Shown here: one piece after another, positions 1 to 5,578 of the stretch
How the letters are laid out: each line of letters starts with the position of its first letter
Position numbering within the stretch: position 1 is the first letter of the stretch
Assembly: GCA_036568625.1 (NCBI GenBank)
Contig: DATCSF010000028.1
Coordinates: 1-5,578, forward strand
Length of the DNA stretch: 5,578 nt
DNA from: 66-474 sp036568625
GTDB taxonomy: Bacteria > Pseudomonadota > Gammaproteobacteria > Xanthomonadales > Rhodanobacteraceae
Direction of reading: 5' to 3'
Translations under genes and position numbers: made by a program
The notes under the pieces: model-generated
Databases searched by the model: none
What the model was told of the DNA's origin: nothing
Seen by the model: only the letters and a program-made list of their open reading frames with translations

Positions 1-1220
1 AGTGGCTGCGCCAGAGCTACAGCGTCGCGGCGGGCGACCTGGGTTCCTACTACATCAGCACGACGCACAGCGACGCGACCGGCGGCGCGCAGGGCTTTGC
101 TGGCTGGTCGCCGTCGGACGCCATTTCGGTTTCGCGCCACAGTCTCGCCGAATACGTGCAGCTCGAATCGAACCTCACCGACAACTTCGACATATCGTTG
201 GCGGCGCGCCATTCGAACTATTCGGATTTCGGCAGCAATACCTCGTACGCGCTGTCCGGCCGCTATCAGTTCTCCCAGGCATTCGCGATCCGCGGCACCG
301 TGTCGACCGGCTTTCGTGCGCCGACGCTGGGGCAGGAACACTACTTCGAAACCTCCTCGACGGCGTTCGGCGCCGGCAACAACCTCGGCTTGCCGGAAGG
401 CATCTACCTGCGCGGCATCGTGCCCTCGACGCTGCCACTGGCTGCGTTGCTGGGCGGCGAACCGCTGAAGCCGGAGAAGGCCAAGAACTACACGATCGGC
501 GCGGTGTGGACGCCGAACAACGCCTTCACCGCGACGCTCGATGTGTACCAGGTCGTCGTGGACAACCGCATCGCACTGTCCAGCACCATTCCGCTGACCA
601 CGCCCGAGGTGTTGACCTACCTTGCGAGCCACGGTGTCACGGCTCCGGGCTACAGCGGCTTCAACTATTTCACCAACGCCGGCACGGTACGCTCGCAGGG
701 CATCGACCTCGTGACCACCTATCGCAGTGATTTCGGCAACGCGGGCAGCCTGCTCACCACGCTCAGTGCCGACTACCACAAGAACAAGGTCACCAAGGTC
801 GAGCCGAATCCCGCGATCCTCGATTCGCTGGGCGTCAACTTCCAGCGCTTGAACCGCAATGCCATCAAGGGGCTGATGGCCGACGCCGCGCCGCGCAGCA
901 AGCTGATCCTGGACGAACGTTACGACGTGGGCAACTGGGAAGTCGGCGCTACCCTGACCCGCTATGGCAGCGTCACCAGTTACAGCTCGACCAGCTACAT
1001 CTTCGACCAAGTCTATTCGCCGGAGTGGACCCTCGACCTCAACGTGAACTATTTCCTGGACAAGTGGACGTTCACGCTGGGCGGCGACAACGTGCTCAAC
1101 AACTATCCGGACAGGACCCGAGCGGGCCAGAATACCAATGGCGTGTTCCCGTATTCGCAACTTTCTCCGTTCGGGTTCAGCGGCGCGTATTTCTACGGCA
1201 AGATCGCGTACCGGTGGTAA
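1..1220 (+). CDS. TonB-dependent outer-membrane receptor, C-terminal part
   Basis: The frame is open from the window edge (first whole codon at 3) to the TAA at 1218-1220, giving 405 residues. The start, signal peptide, TonB box and plug domain lie upstream of the window. What remains is the second half of the beta-barrel of an active transporter that moves a ligand across the outer membrane using TonB energy. The pattern is typical: alternating polar and aromatic strands with loops, TGFRAPTLGQ (partial residues 102-111), LKPEKAKNYTIG (155-166), NAGTVRSQGIDL (225-236), DNVLNNYPDR (362-371), and a final strand ending YFYGKIAYRW. The terminal aromatic residue (Trp here) is the usual recognition signal for the barrel-assembly machinery. 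The ligand cannot be deduced. The downstream exported amidohydrolase suggests an organic, amide-containing ligand rather than necessarily an iron complex, but that is inference. No frameshift or internal stop is visible. Confidence 0.95.
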   Translation, partial: WLRQSYSVAAGDLGSYYISTTHSDATGGAQGFAGWSPSDAISVSRHSLAEYVQLESNLTDNFDISLAARHSNYSDFGSNTSYALSGRYQFSQAFAIRGTVSTGFRAPTLGQEHYFETSSTAFGAGNNLGLPEGIYLRGIVPSTLPLAALLGGEPLKPEKAKNYTIGAVWTPNNAFTATLDVYQVVVDNRIALSSTIPLTTPEVLTYLASHGVTAPGYSGFNYFTNAGTVRSQGIDLVTTYRSDFGNAGSLLTTLSADYHKNKVTKVEPNPAILDSLGVNFQRLNRNAIKGLMADAAPRSKLILDERYDVGNWEVGATLTRYGSVTSYSSTSYIFDQVYSPEWTLDLNVNYFLDKWTFTLGGDNVLNNYPDRTRAGQNTNGVFPYSQLSPFGFSGAYFYGKIAYRW

Positions 1221-1239
1221 CGCGTTCGTTGTATGTTGG

Positions 1240-1264
1240 CGGAGCCGCGCCACGCGCGGCTCCG
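1240..1264 (+). other. Intercistronic hairpin, 11-bp stem with 3-nt loop
   Basis: CGGAGCCGCGC (1240-1250) is perfectly complementary to GCGCGGCTCCG (1254-1264), with only CAC between. It begins 20 bases after the receptor stop codon and ends 4 bases before the GGAGGG ribosome binding site of the amidohydrolase. No T-run follows, so it is not a standard intrinsic terminator. It could stabilise the receptor mRNA 3' end, lower expression of the second gene, or affect access to the ribosome binding site. Only the structure is seen; the role is inferred. Confidence 0.7.
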
Positions 1265-1268
1265 TGAT

Positions 1269-1274
1269 GGAGGG
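1269..1274 (+). promoter_or_regulatory. Ribosome binding site of the amidohydrolase
   Basis: GGAGGG lies 6 bases upstream of the ATG at 1281. It decides between two in-frame starts: the ATG at 1233 would place the intercistronic hairpin inside the coding region and put 16 charged or polar residues in front of the signal peptide. The start at 1281 is therefore chosen. Confidence 0.8.
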
Positions 1275-1280
1275 AATCCG

Positions 1281-3089
1281 ATGAGGTCGTTCCGTATGCT
1301 GCTGCCGGGTATGGCGATTGCGGTGGCTGCAAGCGCATTCGCGTCCAGCGCGCCAATCAAGGGTTTCCCGCCTGCGCTGCAATCCGCCGATCTGGTGTTG
1401 CGCGACGCGACCATCGCGACCCTTGATCAGCTGCAGCCGGAGGCGCAGGCGATTGCGATCCGCGACGGCAGGATCCAGGCCGTCGGCAGCAACGAATCGA
1501 TTTCGCACTACATCGGCAAGCAGACGGAGGTGCTGGATTTGCACGGCGCGTTCGTCACGCCGGGCTTCATCGAAGGCCACGGCCACCTGATGGAGACCGG
1601 CGCATCCCTGATGCAGGTGAACGTCGGCAGGGCGAAGAACTGGGACGAGATCGTCGCGATCGTGAAAACCGCGGTGGCCAAGGCCAGGCCGGGCCAGTGG
1701 ATCGTCGGCCAGGGCTGGCAGCAGGCCAAGTGGGGCAAGGTGCCGCAGCCGAATATCGACGGGCTGCCGTTGCCGGACAGCCTGAATGCGGCATCGCCGA
1801 ACAATCCGGTGCTGCTCAACCACGCGAGCGGGCACGGCATCTACGCCAACGCGCTGGCGCTGAAACTCGCCGGCGTCACCGACCAGACCCCCGATCCGTC
1901 CGGCGGCAGCATCGTGCGCGACGCGCAGGGTCGCGCGATCGGCATGCTGCGCGACACCGCGGCCGATCCGGTGTTCGCCGCGTACAACCGTCATCTCGAA
2001 TCGCTGTCACCCGCCGCGCGCGAGGCCCGACGCGAGAAGGCGCTGCAGCTCGCCGTGCAGAACGAAATCAGCAAAGGCATCACCACCTTCGTCGACCAGG
2101 GCGCGGATTTCGAAACCATCGACTGGTTGAAGCAACAGGCGGCCAAGGGCCTGCCGTTGCGGCTGTACATCAACGTCGGTGTGCTGGACGTCGCGAAACT
2201 CGACAAGAACCTTGCGAAGTACAAGACCATCGGTTACGCCGACAATCACTTCACCGTGCGTGGCGTGGGCGAGGACGTCTCCGACGGCGCGCTGGGCACG
2301 CGCAGCGCGTGGTTCCTGAAGCCGTACAGCGACGCGCCGCACATCACCGGCAAGAACGTCACCTCGATGAACGATCTTTCGCAGATCGCACGGATCGCGG
2401 CGCGCGACGGGTTCCAGGTGTCGATCCACGCGATCGGCGACCGTGCCAACCGCGAACTGCTGGACATGTACCAGAAGATCTTCGAGGAAGACCCCGCCGC
2501 ACGCGCGTTGCGCTGGCGCATCGAGCACGCGCAGCACCTTAATCCGGCCGACATTCCGCGCTTCGCCGAACTCGGCGTGATCGCGTCGATGCAATCGATC
2601 CACACCTGTTCGGATGCACCGATGGTGGTGCCGCGCCTCGGCGAGCAGCGCGCGAAAGAGGGCGCCTACGTCTGGAAAAAACTGATCGACAGCGGCGCGA
2701 TCGTGCTGGACGGCACCGACACGCCGGTCGAAGACACCAATCCGATCCCGAACTTCTACTGCGGCGTCACCCGTGCGTACGATCACGGCAAGAAGACGTT
2801 CTTCCCGGACGAGGCCAAGACGCGGATGCAGGAATTGAAGTCCTACACCTGGAACAACGCCTACGCGATCTACCAGGAAAACGAACTGGGCTCGCTCACC
2901 CCCGGCAAGCTGGCCGACATGGATGTTTTCTCCGGCAACCTGTTGACCCTGCCGGCGAACGACATCCTGCGCACGCGGGTGCTGTACACCATCATCGGCG
3001 GCAAGGTCGTGTATCAACATCCGGGTGCGGAGAAATGGCGCAAGGGCCAACAGTTCCAGGCGATGCCGGAATTCGATCACGCCGAGTGA
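1281..3089 (+). CDS. Exported amidohydrolase, Amidohydro_3 / YtcJ-like family
   Basis: This 602-residue protein belongs to the metal-dependent amidohydrolase superfamily, in the YtcJ / N-substituted formamide deformylase-like branch, which hydrolyses C-N bonds of varied small amides. Residues 1-21 form a Sec signal peptide (MRSFRM, hydrophobic core, likely cleavage after AFA at 19-21), placing it in the periplasm or outside. The N-terminal beta-sandwich part (about 36-90) is followed by the first metal motif GFIEGHGHL, with His100 and His102. Later motifs are SIHAIGDRA (His383), IEHAQ (His416) and GTDTPVE (Asp480, the expected catalytic aspartate), and the C-terminal sandwich contains GSLTPGKLADMDVF (537-550). 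In DGALGTRSA (335-343) the preceding position, usually Lys in VKxxxDG, appears to be Glu331. The gene follows the receptor by 60 bases and may share its transcript. A hydrolase of N-acylated or dipeptide-like substrates would suit the neighbouring D-amino-acid dehydrogenase. The family call is firm; the substrate is unknown. Confidence 0.92.
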   Translation: MRSFRMLLPGMAIAVAASAFASSAPIKGFPPALQSADLVLRDATIATLDQLQPEAQAIAIRDGRIQAVGSNESISHYIGKQTEVLDLHGAFVTPGFIEGHGHLMETGASLMQVNVGRAKNWDEIVAIVKTAVAKARPGQWIVGQGWQQAKWGKVPQPNIDGLPLPDSLNAASPNNPVLLNHASGHGIYANALALKLAGVTDQTPDPSGGSIVRDAQGRAIGMLRDTAADPVFAAYNRHLESLSPAAREARREKALQLAVQNEISKGITTFVDQGADFETIDWLKQQAAKGLPLRLYINVGVLDVAKLDKNLAKYKTIGYADNHFTVRGVGEDVSDGALGTRSAWFLKPYSDAPHITGKNVTSMNDLSQIARIAARDGFQVSIHAIGDRANRELLDMYQKIFEEDPAARALRWRIEHAQHLNPADIPRFAELGVIASMQSIHTCSDAPMVVPRLGEQRAKEGAYVWKKLIDSGAIVLDGTDTPVEDTNPIPNFYCGVTRAYDHGKKTFFPDEAKTRMQELKSYTWNNAYAIYQENELGSLTPGKLADMDVFSGNLLTLPANDILRTRVLYTIIGGKVVYQHPGAEKWRKGQQFQAMPEFDHAE

Positions 3090-3116
3090 CGCGGGTAGAG
3101 ATGCTTCGTTTTTGCT

Positions 3117-3212
3117 CGTCATCCCGGAATCGCGAAACGATATCCGGGACCCAGTGACGTCGAGCCTTAACCTCCAGAAAGATACTGGATTCCCGCTTTT
3201 TCGGGAATGGCG
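3117..3212. repeat. Palindromic dispersed repeat, element A (degenerate)
   Basis: This near-palindrome begins 27 bases after the amidohydrolase stop. The outer arms are CGTCAT (3117-3122) and ATGGCG (3207-3212, one G-T pair). The left side hairpin is CCCGGAATCG (3123-3132) with CGAT-A-TCCGGG (3138-3148), ten pairs with one bulged A. The central arm is reduced to CCAGT (3151-3155) with ACTGG (3184-3188). The right hairpin is ATTCCCG (3189-3195) with CGGGAAT (3202-3208), a perfect 7-bp stem with loop CTTTTT. The layout matches element B downstream, and such CGTCAT(T)CCCG...CGGGAATGACG repeats are common between genes in Xanthomonadales and other proteobacteria. No T-run follows, so it is not a clear terminator. 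The rest of the 203-base gap holds only the two short palindromes listed separately. Confidence 0.8.
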
Positions 3213-3228
3213 ACAAATGTATGGCTCG

Positions 3229-3239
3229 ATAACGGTTAT
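3229..3239. promoter_or_regulatory. Short palindrome upstream of dadA, possible operator
   Basis: ATAAC-G-GTTAT is a perfect 5-bp inverted repeat around one central base. It is an AT-rich patch in a GC-rich region, 53 bases before the dadA start. dadA genes are often controlled by Lrp-family or related regulators that bind such sites, but the match here is too short to name a regulator. Confidence 0.25.
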
Positions 3240-3262
3240 GGCCTGAGAGTCTTTCGCGATTT

Positions 3263-3272
3263 GTGGCGCCAC
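3263..3272. promoter_or_regulatory. 10-bp palindrome upstream of dadA
   Basis: GTGGCGCCAC is fully self-complementary and ends 20 bases before the dadA ATG. It could be an operator half or chance in GC-rich DNA. It also contains the GTG at 3263, an alternative in-frame dadA start that I did not choose. Confidence 0.2.
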
Positions 3273-3292
3273 TTGGAAGATGTGACACAACG

Positions 3293-4732
3293 ATGCACGT
3301 ATTGGTTCTCGGCAGCGGCGTCATCGGCGTGAGCAGCGCCTGGTATCTCGCGCGCGCGGGCTTCGAGGTGACGGTGGTCGATCGAGAAGCCGGCCCGGCG
3401 CTGGAAACCAGTTTCGCGAATGCCGGCCAGATCTCGCCCGGCTACGCTGCGCCGTGGGCCGCGCCCGGCGTGCCGCTGAAAGCGCTGAAGTGGCTGTTCT
3501 CGCGGCACGCGCCGCTGGTGATCAAGCCGGGCCTCGATCCGCACCAGTACATCTGGCTGGCGCAGATGCTGCGCAACTGCACTGCCGCGCGCTACGCGGT
3601 CAACAAGGCGCGCATGTTGCGCCTCGCGCGCTACAGCGCCGAGTGCCTCAACGAACTCGCGGACGAACTCGGCATCGATTACGAAGCCCGCAAGCTCGGC
3701 ACGCTGCAACTGTTTCGTACGCAGTCGCAATTGGATGGCGCGGGCAGTGACATCGCGGTGCTCGAGCAATACGGCGTGCCGTACGAACTGCTCGATCACG
3801 CCGGCATCGTGAAAGTGGAACCCGCATTGGCGGATGTAGCGGATCAATTCACCGGCGCGCTGCGCCTGCCGAGCGACCAGACCGGCGATTGCGCGATGTT
3901 CACGCGCCTCTTGGCCGAGCGCGCGAGAACAGCGGGCGTGGCTTTCCGCTTCAACGCCACGGTGGAAGAGCTGGAGACATCCGCTGATCGCATTACCGGC
4001 GTGCGCATCGACGGAAAGATGGCACGCGCCGATCGCTACGTGCTGGCGCTTGGCAGCTACACCCCGCGCCTGCTGGCGCCCCTGGGCATTCGGCTTCCGG
4101 TGTACCCGTTGAAGGGCTATTCGTTGACGGTTCCCGTCACCGATGCGTCGAAGGCACCCCTGTCCACCGTGCTGGATGAAACGTACAAAGTCGCGGTGAC
4201 GCGCTTCGAAACGCGTATCCGCGCGGGCGGCACCGCCGGCGTGTGCGGCTTCGACCTGTCGCAACCAATGCGGCGGCGGCGGACGTTGGAAAAAATCGTC
4301 GCCGGCTTGTACCCGCGCGGCGGCGATCCGAAACAGGGAGAGTTCTGGGCGGGGTTGCGCCCCGCGACACCGGATGGCACGCCCGTGGTCGGCGGCACGA
4401 ACTTCAAGAACCTGTTTCTCAACACCGGTCACGGCACGCTGGGCTGGACGATGGCGTGTGGCTCGGGACGCTATCTCGCCGACCTGATAGCCGGTGCGAT
4501 GCCGCACATCAGCAGCGAAGGGCTGGGTATTTCGAGGTACCGACGCGCAAGCGGTGAGGCCAGAAGCGGCGGAAAAATTTCTTTCGTCATTCCGGGGCCA
4601 TCGCCGGTTTCATCGGCGATGGAACCCGGAACCCAGCGACTTTGCTCCGGTTCGGAAAGTCACTGGGTTCCGGGTTCGCCTGCGATGAAGCCGCAGGCGC
4701 CCCGGAATGACGAGATAAAAAGCGATTGCTGA
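3293..4732 (+). CDS. dadA: D-amino-acid dehydrogenase (quinone-linked, FAD) with repeat-derived C-terminal tail
   Basis: DadA oxidatively deaminates D-amino acids, chiefly D-alanine, to 2-oxo acids plus ammonia, passing electrons from FAD to the membrane quinone pool. The first ~415 residues resemble E. coli DadA closely as I recall it. They include the Rossmann motif GSGVIG (7-12) with Asp30 ending the second strand, NAGQISPGYAAPWAAPGVPL (43-62), YPLKGYSL (271-278), RPATPDGTPVVG (356-367) and TGHGTLGWTMACGSG (378-392). The ATG at 3293 is chosen because the Rossmann strand begins at once, as in homologues; the GTG at 3263 would add ten unrelated residues. The nearest ribosome-binding-like sequence, GGAAG at 3275-3279, is weak and 13 bases away. 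The predicted length is 479, against about 432 in E. coli. Residues 431-474 are translated from palindromic element B, followed by a few more codons to TGA at 4730-4732. The enzyme assignment is firm. Whether the tail is tolerated, removed or harmful is not known. No alanine racemase gene is visible in the window. Confidence 0.95.
   Translation: MHVLVLGSGVIGVSSAWYLARAGFEVTVVDREAGPALETSFANAGQISPGYAAPWAAPGVPLKALKWLFSRHAPLVIKPGLDPHQYIWLAQMLRNCTAARYAVNKARMLRLARYSAECLNELADELGIDYEARKLGTLQLFRTQSQLDGAGSDIAVLEQYGVPYELLDHAGIVKVEPALADVADQFTGALRLPSDQTGDCAMFTRLLAERARTAGVAFRFNATVEELETSADRITGVRIDGKMARADRYVLALGSYTPRLLAPLGIRLPVYPLKGYSLTVPVTDASKAPLSTVLDETYKVAVTRFETRIRAGGTAGVCGFDLSQPMRRRRTLEKIVAGLYPRGGDPKQGEFWAGLRPATPDGTPVVGGTNFKNLFLNTGHGTLGWTMACGSGRYLADLIAGAMPHISSEGLGISRYRRASGEARSGGKISFVIPGPSPVSSAMEPGTQRLCSGSESHWVPGSPAMKPQAPRNDEIKSDC
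4584..4713. repeat. Palindromic dispersed repeat, element B (well preserved, inside dadA 3' end)
   Basis: This 130-base element is bounded by perfect 15-bp inverted repeats, TCGTCATTCCGGGGC at 4584-4598 and its complement at 4699-4713. Inside are three hairpins. The left is CCATCGCCG (4598-4606) with CGGCGATGG (4614-4622), loop GTTTCAT. The central arm pairs 4622-4643 with 4656-4677, 21 of 22 bases, loop of 12. The right is CGCCTGCG (4677-4684) with CGCAGGCG (4692-4699), loop ATGAAGC. Stem-edge bases are shared between neighbouring arms. Drawn out, it is a cloverleaf or cruciform. It has no open reading frame of its own in the manner of a transposase, so it would be a non-autonomous, MITE- or REP-like repeat. 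I see no convincing target-site duplication. No T-run follows the last stem, so standard termination is not indicated. Confidence 0.88.
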
Positions 4733-4793
4733 CATGTATCGCGAGTCAGGATTGGTTTTGCTTCATGATTCACAACGATGAGAAGAGACTTCC

Positions 4794-5578
4794 ATGTCGT
4801 CAACGACGATCCAATCCGCCGGCGACGACCATCGCCTGAAGCGCCACATCGGCACGGTCGGGCTGCTGTTCACGGCGGTGGGTTCGATCATCGGTTCCGG
4901 TTGGTTGTTCGGCGCGATGAACGCCGCGCAGCAGGCTGGCCCGGCATCGATCATTTCGTGGCTGGTCGGCGCGGTGATGATCCTCCTCATCGGACTCACC
5001 TACGCGGAACTCGGCACGATGTTCCCGGTGTCGGGCGGGGTGGTGCGGTTTCCGCACTTTGCGTTCGGTTCGTTCGCGAGCTACATCTCCGGCTGGATCA
5101 CCTGGATCGCGACCGTCGCGGTCGCGCCGCTGGAGGTGCTGGCAGTGCTGCAATACGCGGCCAACTACATTCCCTGGTTGCAGACCCTGAAGGACGGATC
5201 GCCGGTGCTGACCACGCCGGGGCTCGGCATCGCCTGCGCGCTGCTGTTGCTGTTCGTCCTCATCAACATGCTGGGGGTGCGCTGGTTCGCGCGCATCAAC
5301 AACATGCTGGTGGTGTGGAAGGTCGGCATCATCGTCGTCGCGGTCGTCGCGTTTTTCGTGGTGCAATTTCACCCGGGGCATTTCTTCGCGCCGCAATACG
5401 GCGGCTTCATGCCGATGGGTTGGCATGGCGTGTTTTCGGCGGTGGCGACCGCGGGCGTGGTGTTCTCCTATCTCGGGTTTCGACAGGGCGTGGAACTGGC
5501 GGGCGAAACCCGCAATCCGCAACGCAACGTGCCGATCGCGATCCTGGGTTCGCTGGCGCTGTGCACGATCATCTATGT
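4794..5578 (+). CDS. APC-superfamily amino acid permease, N-terminal part
   Basis: The frame runs from ATG 4794 to the window edge without a stop (261 whole codons); the C-terminal half is missing. It encodes an inner-membrane amino acid transporter of the APC superfamily. After a short polar N-terminus, hydrophobic segments are visible at about 19-41, 50-72, 94-121, 144-162, 172-191, 211-228 and from 246. The first carries GSIIGSGWLF (30-39), the unwound substrate-binding part of helix 1 in this fold. The stretch FSYLGFRQGVELAGETRNPQ (224-243), followed by RNVP, is the usual helix 6 and following-loop signature. GSGWLF and the AGP...SW pattern (48-56) recall aspartate/proton symporters of the YveA type, as a resemblance only. 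No strong ribosome binding site is seen; purine-rich GAGAAGAGA (4780-4788) is the best candidate. The gene lies 61 bases after dadA, so import of an amino acid for DadA is plausible. The 61-base gap shows no convincing promoter. Confidence 0.93.
   Translation, partial: MSSTTIQSAGDDHRLKRHIGTVGLLFTAVGSIIGSGWLFGAMNAAQQAGPASIISWLVGAVMILLIGLTYAELGTMFPVSGGVVRFPHFAFGSFASYISGWITWIATVAVAPLEVLAVLQYAANYIPWLQTLKDGSPVLTTPGLGIACALLLLFVLINMLGVRWFARINNMLVVWKVGIIVVAVVAFFVVQFHPGHFFAPQYGGFMPMGWHGVFSAVATAGVVFSYLGFRQGVELAGETRNPQRNVPIAILGSLALCTIIY

Noticed and set aside
1233..1280. Upstream in-frame ATG extending the amidohydrolase by 16 residues
   Set aside because: It would bury the signal peptide and include the hairpin in coding sequence. 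The ATG at 1281 has a good ribosome binding site at proper spacing.
3239..3262. Possible TPP riboswitch fragment (CTGAGAG) before dadA
   Set aside because: Only the short CTGAGA string is present. The other conserved TPP aptamer parts are absent and the downstream gene is not a thiamine gene.
2007..3290. Long minus-strand open frame (427 codons) opposite the amidohydrolase
   Set aside because: It is an antisense shadow caused by GC-rich codon positions in the real gene. The product is Arg/His/Val-rich low-complexity sequence with no recognisable domain, while the + strand has a clear family match.
3236..4507. Long minus-strand open frame (423 codons) opposite dadA
   Set aside because: It has the same artefactual composition, rich in Arg, Ala, Gln and His, and fully overlaps a well-supported dadA on the other strand.
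4584..4713. Element B as an intrinsic terminator of dadA
   Set aside because: The stems are strong but no T-run follows on either strand in the proper place, and the element lies inside the open dadA frame. A Rho- or hairpin-related effect on the transcript is not excluded.
4584..4713. Cloverleaf fold of element B as a tRNA gene
   Set aside because: Stem lengths (15, 9, 22 and 8 bp) do not fit tRNA, and the T-loop and anticodon features are missing.
4800..5522. Minus-strand open frame (240 codons) opposite the permease
   Set aside because: The product is a string of His, Arg, Asp and Glu residues, the expected mirror of hydrophobic transmembrane codons, with no sign of being a real protein.

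Overview
The window is GC-rich and all four genes lie on the + strand. They encode a TonB-dependent outer-membrane receptor (3' part only), an exported amidohydrolase, a DadA-type D-amino-acid dehydrogenase, and an APC-family amino acid permease (5' part only). The TonB receptor, the secreted hydrolase and dispersed CGTCATTCCGG-type palindromic repeats suggest a gammaproteobacterium, most likely in Xanthomonadales (Xanthomonadaceae or Rhodanobacteraceae). That placement is inferred from general resemblance, not from a marker gene.

Layout. Positions 1-1220 hold the last 405 codons of the receptor, ending in the usual aromatic C-terminus. A 60-base gap follows, with a perfect 11-bp hairpin just before the ribosome binding site of the amidohydrolase (1281-3089), which carries a clear signal peptide. 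A 203-base gap (3090-3292) holds a degenerate palindromic repeat (element A, 3117-3212) and two short palindromes. dadA (3293-4732) follows. Its reading frame runs through a second, well-preserved 130-base copy of the same kind of repeat (element B, 4584-4713), so the predicted protein has an abnormal tail of about 50 residues. The permease gene starts at 4794 and leaves the window at 5578.

How the genes may work together. The gene set suggests scavenging of an amide-bonded, D-amino-acid-containing compound: uptake across the outer membrane, hydrolysis in the periplasm, import of the amino acid across the inner membrane, and oxidative deamination by DadA feeding electrons to the respiratory chain. 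Only DadA has a firm substrate class. The receptor ligand, hydrolase substrate and permease substrate cannot be read from sequence, and the repeats around dadA suggest the four genes need not form one operon.

The most notable points are the repeat-derived tail on DadA, the cloverleaf-like architecture of element B with complementary side loops, and an apparent Lys-to-Glu change in the amidohydrolase metal site. I see no phage, insertion sequence, CRISPR array, RNA gene or defence system, and nothing that amounts to a new system.
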